Shown here one piece after another: positions 51,227 through 58,397 of a DNA stretch of 64,000 bases; position 1 is the first letter of the stretch, and every line of letters starts with the position of its first letter. The translations under genes were made by a program, and so were the position numbers. This DNA is from Scandinavium vulneris_A. GTDB lineage: Bacteria > Pseudomonadota > Gammaproteobacteria > Enterobacterales > Enterobacteriaceae. The DNA lies in contig JBKGRZ010000001.1 in NCBI GenBank assembly GCA_046518185.1, positions 1,652,347-1,716,346 on the forward strand, in the 5' to 3' direction. The notes under the pieces are model-generated. The model was given only the letters and a program-made list of their open reading frames with translations, made no database searches and was not told where the DNA came from.

Positions 51227-52160
51227 ACCAGGGATGATGCTCAATCCAGTGGCGAGCAATATCCTCTCTGCGGCAGATCCAGACGTCGTCATGGCTTTGC
51301 ACATAGTCGAGAAAACGCTGCAACGCCCGGAAGCGCCCCGGACGGCCTAACAGGCGGCAGTGCATGCCTATCGACATCATTTTCGGTGCGGTTTCCCCTT
51401 CTTCATACAGCACGTCAAAGCTGTCCTTCAGATAGGTATAAAACTGCTCGGCGGTGTTAAACCCCTGGGCGGTGGCGAAGCGCATGTCGTTCGCGTCCAG
51501 GGTGTAAGGCACAATCAGATGGGGTTTGCTGTCAACGATGGTCCAGAACGGCAGATCGTCGCCGTAGTAGTCGCTGTCGTAGAGAAAATCGCCCTGCTCT
51601 ACCACTAACCGGCGGGTGTTGGGGCTGTCGCGACCGGTGTACCAGCCAAGCGGTTTTTTGTCGAACAGCGCGTCGAGGATTTCAATCGCCTGCTGCATGT
51701 GCTGGCGTTCGGTCTGCATGTCGACATTCTGATAATGGATCCAGCGCCAGCCATGGCTGACCACGTCGTAATCTGCGGCTTTGATAGCCTCGACGATCGC
51801 CGGGTTACGCGCCAGGGCCATCGCCACGCCAAACACCGTCAGCGGTAAGCCGCGCTTTTGAAATTCCTGATGAATACGCCAGAACCCGGCGCGGGAACCG
51901 TATTCGTACAGGGAGTCCATCGACATGTGCCGCTCGGGAAAACTGGGTGCCCCGATGATGTCAGACAGAAACTGCTCCGAGCCACTGTCGCCGTGTAGCA
52001 CATGGTTTTCGCCGCCCTCTTCGAAGTTGAGTACAAACTGGACGGCGAGACGGGCGCCGTTCGGCCACTGCGCATGAGGCGGTTGTCCGGCATAGCCCGC
52101 CATATCCCGAGGGTAGTTTTCACTAAAATGCCAGACGCGCTTATCCGTTGCTGATTGCAT
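51201..52160 (-). CDS. hpxB: Allantoinase, polysaccharide-deacetylase type (PuuE)
   Basis: The 319-residue protein is the metal-independent PuuE-type allantoinase: YPRDMAGYAGQPPHAQWPNG at the N-terminus, EYGSRAGFWRIH, DVVSHGWRWI and GWYTGRDSPNTRRL. It opens (S)-allantoin to allantoate. The C-terminal HPWSPLHQGEG is encoded by a palindromic repeat, so the protein ends about eight residues later than expected, without touching the core. It follows hpxA by 35 bp. Confidence 0.93.
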   Translation of the reverse strand: MQSATDKRVWHFSENYPRDMAGYAGQPPHAQWPNGARLAVQFVLNFEEGGENHVLHGDSGSEQFLSDIIGAPSFPERHMSMDSLYEYGSRAGFWRIHQEFQKRGLPLTVFGVAMALARNPAIVEAIKAADYDVVSHGWRWIHYQNVDMQTERQHMQQAIEILDALFDKKPLGWYTGRDSPNTRRLVVEQGDFLYDSDYYGDDLPFWTIVDSKPHLIVPYTLDANDMRFATAQGFNTAEQFYTYLKDSFDVLYEEGETAPKMMSIGMHCRLLGRPGRFRALQRFLDYVQSHDDVWICRREDIARHWIEHHPWSPLHQGEG

Positions 52161-52195
52161 ACTGATTCGACCTCTTTATCAGATGGCCGCCGTCG

Positions 52196-52930
52196 TCAGC
52201 TCAGCATTTCGAAGCCTCCGCTCAGCGGCTTTTTATTAGGGTACGCGAGGTCGCCGTGTTTGCTGGTGCCAAGCCCGAGAGCCACCAACGATTCGACCAT
52301 TTTCACCGCCGCCGTGACGCCATCAATCACCGGGATCCCCAACTCCTGCGTCAGTTCCCGGGCCAGGTTCGCCATGCCGCCGCAGCCGAGCACAATCGCC
52401 CCACTGCCGTCTTCACGTTTTGCCTGCAAACAGCGCTCGCGTACCTTCATCTGAGCAAGACCCGTGCCATCTTCCAGCGCGAGCACCGGTAAGTCGATGG
52501 CGTGCAGGGCCGCGCAGTGATGTTCGAAGCCGTACTGCTGCAATAAATGACGGGCGATGATCACCGTTCTCGGTAAGGTAGTAACGATGGAAAAGCGCGT
52601 GGCCACCAGCGTCGCCATGTGCATGGCTGCTTCGGCAATCCCCACCACCGGCCCGCTCGCCAGTTCACGCCCCGCCAGTAACCCCGGATCGCCGAAGCAA
52701 GCAATCACGTGCCCCTGCGCGCCCTGCTCTTTGCCGCGTTTGATTTGTTCCAGCACGCCAATCGCGGCAATCGCTTCATCATAATGACCCTCAATGGATT
52801 CGACGCCCTGCGTCGGGCAGGTCGCCAGAATGGTGGTTCCGGGGGCCGCGACGCTGCGTGCCGCCTCGCCGATGGTGTGGGTCATGGCGACGCTGGTATT
52901 GGGATTAATCACCTGAATCAACTGTGGCAT
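52196..52930 (-). CDS. hpxA: Allantoin racemase (Asp/Glu/hydantoin racemase family)
   Basis: The 244-residue protein has the two catalytic cysteines of the family in VIACFGDPGL (about residue 79) and IVLGCGGMANL (about 181). It interconverts (R)- and (S)-allantoin, feeding the S-specific allantoinase. It opens the hpxA-hpxB operon and is divergent from the permease; a weaker sigma-54-like element lies at 53020-53035. Confidence 0.9.
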   Translation of the reverse strand: MPQLIQVINPNTSVAMTHTIGEAARSVAAPGTTILATCPTQGVESIEGHYDEAIAAIGVLEQIKRGKEQGAQGHVIACFGDPGLLAGRELASGPVVGIAEAAMHMATLVATRFSIVTTLPRTVIIARHLLQQYGFEHHCAALHAIDLPVLALEDGTGLAQMKVRERCLQAKREDGSGAIVLGCGGMANLARELTQELGIPVIDGVTAAVKMVESLVALGLGTSKHGDLAYPNKKPLSGGFEMLS

Positions 52931-52997
52931 GTTGCTGCTTCCTCTTCACTGTGTGCCCTACCGGGTAGCACCACGTCCGGGCAGTAATATGATTATT

Positions 52998-53014
52998 TGC
53001 ACTGTAATAATGCA
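52998..53014. promoter_or_regulatory. Candidate NtrC site between hpxA and the permease
   Basis: TGCACTGTAATAATGCA keeps TGCAC...TGCA in the 17-bp NtrC dyad (about 14 of 17 positions). It is about 110 bp before the predicted permease transcript start, suited to act as an enhancer. Confidence 0.5.
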
Positions 53015-53019
53015 CACTC

Positions 53020-53035
53020 TGCATCAATAGCGCCT
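53020..53035 (-). promoter_or_regulatory. Weak sigma-54-like element for hpxA-hpxB
   Basis: Minus strand AGGCGCTATTGATGCA has GG-N10-GC and about 8 of 11 consensus bases. It lies 90 bp before hpxA and nearly abuts the NtrC-like site, an unfavourable enhancer distance. Confidence 0.3.
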
Positions 53036-53088
53036 GATTTACGCGAATTATCGCCCCGAAAAGCCATTTGTTTCTTGATAACTGAATC

Positions 53089-53104
53089 TGGCCTGATTCA
53101 TGCA
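53089..53104 (+). promoter_or_regulatory. Sigma-54-like promoter of the permease gene
   Basis: TGGCCTGATTCATGCA: GG-N10-GC present, about 8-9 of 11 consensus bases. It lies 53 bp before the permease ATG. Confidence 0.5.
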
Positions 53105-53116
53105 ACGAAAGTTGCA
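53101..53116. promoter_or_regulatory. Candidate HpxU operator at the permease promoter
   Basis: TGCAACGAAAGTTGCA is a perfect inverted repeat (6 + 4 + 6) overlapping the -12 element and the predicted start point, an effective position for a repressor. Confidence 0.55.
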
Positions 53117-53156
53117 GACATTCCGTCAGTATCTGTTTTTTAAAGGAGCAGATTTC

Positions 53157-54626
53157 ATGCCAAACCCGAAACCAGAGTACAAATCGAGCTACAGCCCAAG
53201 ACTGACCAACAACGATCTGGCTCCCACGCGCCAGCAAAGCTGGTCGTGGTACAACATTTTTTCGTTCTGGATGTCCGATGTACATAGCATGGGCGGCTAC
53301 GTGGTGGCCGCCAGCTTCTTTACCCTCGGCTTAGCCAGCTGGCAGGTGCTGCTGTGTCTGCTGGCGGGGATCTGTATTGTGCAACTGTGCGCCAATCTGG
53401 TGGCAAAACCGAGTCAGATGGCAGGTGTGCCGTATGCGGTTATTAGCCGCCAGGCGTTTGGCGTGTTCGGGGCGAATATTCCGGCGGTGATCCGCGGCCT
53501 GATTGCCTTTGCGTGGTATGGCATTCAGACCTATTTGGCGGCAAATGCGCTGATGCTGGTCGGGCTTAAGTTCTGGCCTTCCCTCGCCTCACTGACCACC
53601 GCCCATTTCCTCGGCCTGTCGCACCTGGGTTGGATCTGTTTTGGCATTATGTGGGTGCTGCAGGCGCTGGTGTTCTGGCACGGCATGAGCGCAATTAAAC
53701 GCTTTATTGATATCGCGGGCCCGGCGGTTTACATCGTGATGATGGCGCTGGCGGGTTGGATTTTGTATCAGACCGGCCTGGACGGGATTTCGTTTACTCT
53801 CGCCAGCAAACAGCTTAGCGCCGGGGAACAAACCTGGCAGATGATCACCGCTACCGCGTTGGTGGTGTCCTATTTCTCTGGCCCGCTGCTCAACTTTGGC
53901 GACTTCTCACGCTACGGTAAAAGTATGCAGGAAATTCGCCGGGGCAACCGCTGGGGGCTGCCGTTTAACTTTCTGCTGTTCTCTATCGTGACGGTAATTA
54001 TCGTTTCCGGCTCGCAGTCACTGTTTGGCCGCATGATAACCGATCCGATTGAAACCGTGAGTCACGTGGGCAATAGCGTGGCAATGGCGATTGGCCTGCT
54101 GACGATGATCACCGCCACTATCGGAATCAATATCGTCGCTAACTTCGTCTCCCCGGCGTTTGATTTCTCTAACTGTTCGCCGCAGAAGATCAGCTTCCGC
54201 ACCGGGGGCATGATTGCCGCCGTTGGCTCCGTGCTGCTGACCCCGTGGAACCTGTTCCAGTCCCCGGAGCTGATTCATTATACCCTCGACGTGCTGGGCT
54301 CGTTTATCGGCCCGCTGTTCGGCATTCTGCTGGCCGATTTTTATCTGATTAAACGTGGCACCGTGGTGGTCGACGATCTGTTTACCGTCTCCCCGACCGG
54401 ACGCTACTGGTACAAAAAAGGCTTTAACCCGAAAGCCATTGGCGCATTGCTGCCGTCTGTGGCGGTGTGTCTGGTCATAAGCTTTATTCCGGCACTGCAC
54501 GAAGTGGCTAACTTCAGCTGGTTTATTGGCGCGTTCCTCAGTGCCGGGTGCTATCGCTGGATTGCCCGCCACGAGCGGGAAGGCGTGAATGACACCTTCA
54601 CCAACGTGGAGACGGCCAAGGAGTAA
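53157..54626 (+). CDS. NCS1-family allantoin/purine-derivative permease
   Basis: The 489-residue protein has twelve predicted membrane helices and NCS1 signatures (WSWYNIFSFWMSDVHSMGGY at helix 1; AFAWYGIQTYLAANAL; GPLLNFGDFSRYG). It is related to allantoin permeases such as PucI and to Mhp1, so the cargo is probably allantoin; the Klebsiella counterpart may be HpxC. The ATG at 53157 follows AAAGGAG. It is divergent from hpxAB and preceded by a sigma-54-like element and a palindromic operator. Confidence 0.88.
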   Translation: MPNPKPEYKSSYSPRLTNNDLAPTRQQSWSWYNIFSFWMSDVHSMGGYVVAASFFTLGLASWQVLLCLLAGICIVQLCANLVAKPSQMAGVPYAVISRQAFGVFGANIPAVIRGLIAFAWYGIQTYLAANALMLVGLKFWPSLASLTTAHFLGLSHLGWICFGIMWVLQALVFWHGMSAIKRFIDIAGPAVYIVMMALAGWILYQTGLDGISFTLASKQLSAGEQTWQMITATALVVSYFSGPLLNFGDFSRYGKSMQEIRRGNRWGLPFNFLLFSIVTVIIVSGSQSLFGRMITDPIETVSHVGNSVAMAIGLLTMITATIGINIVANFVSPAFDFSNCSPQKISFRTGGMIAAVGSVLLTPWNLFQSPELIHYTLDVLGSFIGPLFGILLADFYLIKRGTVVVDDLFTVSPTGRYWYKKGFNPKAIGALLPSVAVCLVISFIPALHEVANFSWFIGAFLSAGCYRWIARHEREGVNDTFTNVETAKE

Positions 54627-54634
54627 TGCGACGA

Positions 54635-54662
54635 AGGCCTGAATCTTCACCGGTTCAGGCCT
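54635..54662 (+). terminator. Hairpin after the permease gene
   Basis: AGGCCTGAA and TTCAGGCCT form a perfect 9-bp stem followed by CTCCC; the T-run is poor. Confidence 0.55.
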
Positions 54663-54736
54663 CTCCCGGCAAATACAGACCGGGATAAATAGGGTAGGAT
54701 CGCCCTATTACCGTCGGGTTAACAACAAGGAGCGCT

Positions 54737-55261
54737 ATGACCATCCAACACATTTCTCCGGCAGAGGCTAAAACCCTGCTGGCACAGGGCGCCGCCCTGA
54801 TAGACATTCGCGAACCGGATGAATATGCCCGCGAAAATATTGCCGAAGCGCATTTACTCTCCCTTTCCGCTATCGAAAACGGTGATCGACTGGGGCCGTT
54901 CGAAGCCTATGACACGGTGATCTTTTATTGCCAGTCAGGGACGCGCAGCGCGATGAATGCCCAGAAACTGGCAGAGGCCGTGGCACCCGCCAAGGTGATG
55001 CTGCTGGAAGGTGGACTGAACGCGTGGAAGAAAAGCGGGCAACAGAGCGTGGCCGATAAATCCCAACCATTGCCGATTATGCGGCAGGTACAGATCGTCG
55101 CGGGCTCGCTGATTCTGGCGGGCGTTGTGCTGGGTTATGCGGTACACCCGGCGTTCTTTTTACTGGCAGGATTTGTCGGCGCGGGTCTGTTATTCGCGGG
55201 AGTCAGCGGTTTTTGCGGGATGGCACGCCTACTGGCGGTGATGCCGTGGAATCGCCGTTAG
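54737..55261 (+). CDS. Membrane-anchored rhodanese (YgaP-like)
   Basis: The 174-residue protein has an N-terminal rhodanese domain with the active-site loop FYCQSGTRS (Cys at about residue 64) and a C-terminal part of two membrane helices (about 116-160), ending GFCGMARLLAVMPWN, as in E. coli YgaP, which is also 174 residues. It transfers sulfane sulfur at the inner membrane; the physiological acceptor is unclear. The ArsR-type regulator ygaV, next to ygaP in E. coli, is not present here. Confidence 0.9.
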   Translation: MTIQHISPAEAKTLLAQGAALIDIREPDEYARENIAEAHLLSLSAIENGDRLGPFEAYDTVIFYCQSGTRSAMNAQKLAEAVAPAKVMLLEGGLNAWKKSGQQSVADKSQPLPIMRQVQIVAGSLILAGVVLGYAVHPAFFLLAGFVGAGLLFAGVSGFCGMARLLAVMPWNRR

Positions 55262-55268
55262 CATCGGT

Positions 55269-55289
55269 ATTCCCTGTCTGACAGGGAAT
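55269..55289 (+). terminator. Hairpin after the rhodanese gene
   Basis: ATTCCCTGT and ACAGGGAAT form a perfect 9-bp stem with CTG loop, 8 bp after the stop codon; followed by TTACT. Confidence 0.5.
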
Positions 55290-55310
55290 TTACTGCCTTC
55301 TAAAACGACG

Positions 55311-55340
55311 AAAGCCTGAATCATTGCTGATTCAGGCTTT
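55311..55340 (-). terminator. Terminator of the first tRNA-Asp gene
   Basis: AAAGCCTGAATCA and TGATTCAGGCTTT form a long stem around TTGC; on the minus strand it lies 8 bp after the tRNA and is followed by CGTCGTTTT. Confidence 0.75.
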
Positions 55341-55348
55341 CTGAATAG

Positions 55349-55425
55349 TGGCGGAACGGACGGGACTCGAACCCGCGACCCCCTGCGTGACAGGCAGGTA
55401 TTCTAACCGACTGAACTACCGCTCC
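55349..55425 (-). tRNA. aspV: tRNA-Asp (GUC)
   Basis: A 77-nt cloverleaf with encoded CCA; the anticodon stem-loop CCTGCCTGTCACGCAGG gives GUC. The sequence is identical to the copy at 63765-63841. It stands alone between the rhodanese gene and dnaQ, as aspV does near dnaQ in E. coli. Confidence 0.97.
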
Positions 55426-55553
55426 ACTGTTCCCTTGGGAACGAGGCGAATATTACGGATTAGCCTTTCTTCCGTCAACGGTTTTTCTCGCGTTTTGAAT
55501 CGTTTGCTGGAAAAATCGCCCACATGCTGATTTTCAGCGCACTTTTATTTTAA

Positions 55554-56285
55554 TCAGACGCGCCAGAGACAGCTTCCGCCTTTCTTTTGCACCAGATCGA
55601 GCCGCGTTTCATGGGCTGCCAGCTCTTCATCACTGGCAGAAACTACGCGTAATTGACCGCCTGCACGCACAATGCGCTGAATTCCAGTATCACCGGCACG
55701 CTGGTTGCTGTCGCCTTCCATCGCGAATTTCATGGTGGTTTGCCCACCGGTCATCAGCAGGTACACGTCGGCCAGGATTTGGCTATCGAGTAATGCGCCG
55801 TGCAGCGTACGCTTGCTGTTGTCTATCTCATAGCGCGAACATAACGCATCGAGGCTGTTACGCTTGCCGGGGAACATTTTACGTGCCAGCGCCAGGCTAT
55901 CGGTCACCTTGCAGAAGGTGCTCGTTTTAGCGATTCCGCGATTGAGCTTGGCAAATTCGTAGTCCATAAAGCCGATATCGAACGATGCGTTATGAATGAC
56001 GAGTTCTGCGCCCTTGATATAGTCGATAAACTCATCGGCAACGTCGGCAAAGGTCGGTTTGTCGAGCAGGAATTCATCGGCAATCCCGTGAACGCCGAAG
56101 GCTTCAGGGTCCACCAGCCGGTCAGGCTTGAGGTAAACGTGGAAGTTATTACCCGTCAGACGGCGGTTGATCACCTCGACCGCCCCGATCTCGATGATCT
56201 TATGTCCCTCGTAATGCGCACCAATCTGGTTCATACCGGTGGTTTCGGTATCGAGGACTATCTGTCGGGTAATTGCAGTGCTCAT
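55554..56285 (-). CDS. dnaQ: DNA polymerase III epsilon (proofreading) subunit
   Basis: The 243-residue protein has the DEDDh exonuclease motifs: VLDTETTGM, VIHNASFDIGFMDYEF and HGALLDSQILADVY. The C-terminal QKKGGSCLWRV binds the alpha subunit. It removes mismatches made by Pol III. The ATG at 56285 gives the E. coli length; three extra codons upstream are possible. Divergent from rnhA, 64 bp apart. Confidence 0.97.
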   Translation of the reverse strand: MSTAITRQIVLDTETTGMNQIGAHYEGHKIIEIGAVEVINRRLTGNNFHVYLKPDRLVDPEAFGVHGIADEFLLDKPTFADVADEFIDYIKGAELVIHNASFDIGFMDYEFAKLNRGIAKTSTFCKVTDSLALARKMFPGKRNSLDALCSRYEIDNSKRTLHGALLDSQILADVYLLMTGGQTTMKFAMEGDSNQRAGDTGIQRIVRAGGQLRVVSASDEELAAHETRLDLVQKKGGSCLWRV

Positions 56286-56349
56286 GTCGCTCATTTATGT
56301 CAGACTTACCGTTTACATATCGAATTCAATTACAGGAAGTCTACCAGAG

Positions 56350-56817
56350 ATGCTTAAACAGGTAGAAATTTTCACCGACGGTTCTTGCCTCGGTAACCCA
56401 GGACCTGGCGGCTACGGCGCGATTTTACGCTATCGTCAGAATGAAAAAACCTTTAACGAAGGCTACTACCTGACCACCAACAACCGCATGGAGTTGATGG
56501 CCGCCATCGTGGCGCTGGAAGCGCTGAAGGAACATTGTGAAGTGGTGCTCAGTACCGATAGCCAGTACGTCCGTCAGGGCATCACCCAGTGGATCCATAA
56601 CTGGAAAAAACGCGGCTGGAAAACGGCAGACAAAAAGCCGGTGAAGAATGTCGACCTGTGGCAACGTCTCGACGCCGCCCTTGGCCAGCATAAAATTCAG
56701 TGGGAATGGGTAAAAGGCCACGCAGGTCATCCAGAAAACGAACGCTGCGATGAACTGGCCCGCGCCGCCGCGATGAGCCCGACGCAGGAAGATACGGGCT
56801 ACAAGCCGGAAAGTTAA
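56350..56817 (+). CDS. rnhA: Ribonuclease HI
   Basis: The 155-residue protein has the catalytic D-E-D-D set: IFTDGSCLGNPGPGGY (D10), NRMELMAAI (E48), LSTDSQYVRQG (D70) and HAGHPENERCDELAR (D134). It degrades RNA in RNA-DNA hybrids. The ATG at 56350 gives exactly the E. coli length; the open frame upstream crosses the shared dnaQ/rnhA promoter. The 3' end overlaps convergent yafS by 4 bp. Confidence 0.97.
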   Translation: MLKQVEIFTDGSCLGNPGPGGYGAILRYRQNEKTFNEGYYLTTNNRMELMAAIVALEALKEHCEVVLSTDSQYVRQGITQWIHNWKKRGWKTADKKPVKNVDLWQRLDAALGQHKIQWEWVKGHAGHPENERCDELARAAAMSPTQEDTGYKPES

Positions 56818-57536
56818 TCCTGTGGTTTTCGATATTGACGGGTGGCACCCACCGCATGGCGCAATGGGTTTTTGGCTTTGCTTTGCCGCATCGGATTGAG
56901 CGTTAACGGCACCGTTCTTTTTCGGGCAACAATCACCTGTAAACAGCCGAGGGCGGGCAAATGGGTACTCAGGACTCGCCCCCCCTGTCGTGTCCAGGGC
57001 AGCACCTGGATCCGGCTGTGGTGCATCACTTCAAAATTGAGCAGCCCCAACCAGTCGAGCTGGCGCGTCAGGCTGAACATCCGGCTATTATAAGGCATGC
57101 GATTGCGCAGAATCGGCACCATTTTGCGTAATCCCATCAGGCTAAGCGGGTTGAACGCTGTCAAAATCAGCCAGCCATCGTCGATCAGCACGCGGTCAGC
57201 CTCACGCAGTAAGCGGTGAGGATCCTGACACCAGGGCAAAGTGTGCGCCAACAGGCAGGCATCAACCGATTTTTCGGCAAAGGGTAAATGCAGCGGATCG
57301 GCCATCACCTGCAGGGGGTCACCGCCCAGCGAGACATTGACCTGGTGGGAGATAGCGCACGCATCGGTATTGATTTCCGCGCTCAAGTTGCCAATCTTAA
57401 GCAGATGAAAGCCATAAAGTTTTGCCATCCACGGCTTTAACTGTTGTTCCAGCGCTTCACGATAGTATTCGCCCCAGGGCATTTCCGCCCAGTGGCCTGG
57501 CGCCGTAACTGTCAGAGGTATCCTTGCCGGTTTCAT
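56814..57536 (-). CDS. yafS: Class I SAM-dependent methyltransferase YafS
   Basis: The 240-residue protein is collinear with E. coli YafS (MKPARIPLTVTAPGHW; LLKIGNLSAEINTDACAISHQVNV; ADPLHLPFAEKSVDACLLAHTLPW). The methyltransferase motif I is atypical but DPLHLPF and the ADRVLIDDGWLILTAFNP strand are recognisable. Substrate unknown. The ATG at 57536 gives the family length; it is divergent from gloB with 33 bp between the starts. Confidence 0.9.
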   Translation of the reverse strand: MKPARIPLTVTAPGHWAEMPWGEYYREALEQQLKPWMAKLYGFHLLKIGNLSAEINTDACAISHQVNVSLGGDPLQVMADPLHLPFAEKSVDACLLAHTLPWCQDPHRLLREADRVLIDDGWLILTAFNPLSLMGLRKMVPILRNRMPYNSRMFSLTRQLDWLGLLNFEVMHHSRIQVLPWTRQGGRVLSTHLPALGCLQVIVARKRTVPLTLNPMRQSKAKNPLRHAVGATRQYRKPQD

Positions 57537-57569
57537 CACAACCTTCCGCGACATTATGAGAGGTATTTT

Positions 57570-58325
57570 ATGAATCTTATCAGCATTCCCGCGTTTCAGG
57601 ACAACTACATCTGGGTTCTGAGTCAGGAAGACGGCCAATGTTTGATTGTCGATCCGGGCGAAGCGGCACCGGTTCTCGCGGCAATCGACAAAAATCAGTG
57701 GGCCCCACAGGCCATTTTGCTGACGCACCACCACCACGATCATGTTGGCGGCGTGAAAGAACTCACGCAAAAATATCCGGGTCTAGTGGTGTACGGTCCG
57801 AAGGAAACACAAGATAAAGGGGCAACTCATATCGTCAAAGAAGGTGATATCGTCGATGTTTTGGGATGCGAATTTTCTGTAATTGCAACGCCGGGTCACA
57901 CCCTAGGCCATGTTTGTTTCTTTAGCGATCCTTATCTATTTTCCGGTGACACGCTGTTCTCCGGCGGCTGTGGACGTCTGTTTGAAGGCACCCCAACCCA
58001 GATGTATCAATCACTACAGAAAATAAACGCACTTCCTGACCATAGCATCGTGTGTTGCGCCCACGAGTACACATTAGCAAATATGAAGTTTGCGATGAGC
58101 ATTTTGCCCCAGGATCGGGCCGTAAATGAATACTATATAAAAGTTAAGGAGTTACGAGCAAAAAACCAAATGGCACTACCCGTAATTCTGAAAAAAGAGC
58201 GTGAAATAAATGTATTTCTACGCACCGACGATATTGATTTAATTAAAGAAATTAACAAAGAAACAAATTTGCAACACGCTGAGCAACGTTTTGCCTGGTT
58301 ACGCTCAAAGAAAGATAACTTCTAA
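57570..58325 (+). CDS. gloB: Hydroxyacylglutathione hydrolase (glyoxalase II)
   Basis: The 251-residue protein is a metallo-beta-lactamase-fold hydrolase with THHHHDHVGG (about 53-62), GHTLGH (about 110-115) and SGDTLFSGGCGR. It hydrolyses S-lactoylglutathione to D-lactate, completing methylglyoxal detoxification. The 3' third (from about 58060) is clearly more AT-rich than neighbouring genes, with many AAA, ATA and TTA codons, yet encodes a normal C-terminal domain (VKELRAKNQMALPVILKKER). Confidence 0.96.
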   Translation: MNLISIPAFQDNYIWVLSQEDGQCLIVDPGEAAPVLAAIDKNQWAPQAILLTHHHHDHVGGVKELTQKYPGLVVYGPKETQDKGATHIVKEGDIVDVLGCEFSVIATPGHTLGHVCFFSDPYLFSGDTLFSGGCGRLFEGTPTQMYQSLQKINALPDHSIVCCAHEYTLANMKFAMSILPQDRAVNEYYIKVKELRAKNQMALPVILKKEREINVFLRTDDIDLIKEINKETNLQHAEQRFAWLRSKKDNF

Positions 58326-58397
58326 GTCACCAGGGTTGCCTTTTAAAATTTTCGCCGTTATGATTGCTCGTCTTTTAAGCAACTATTGACCACACAC

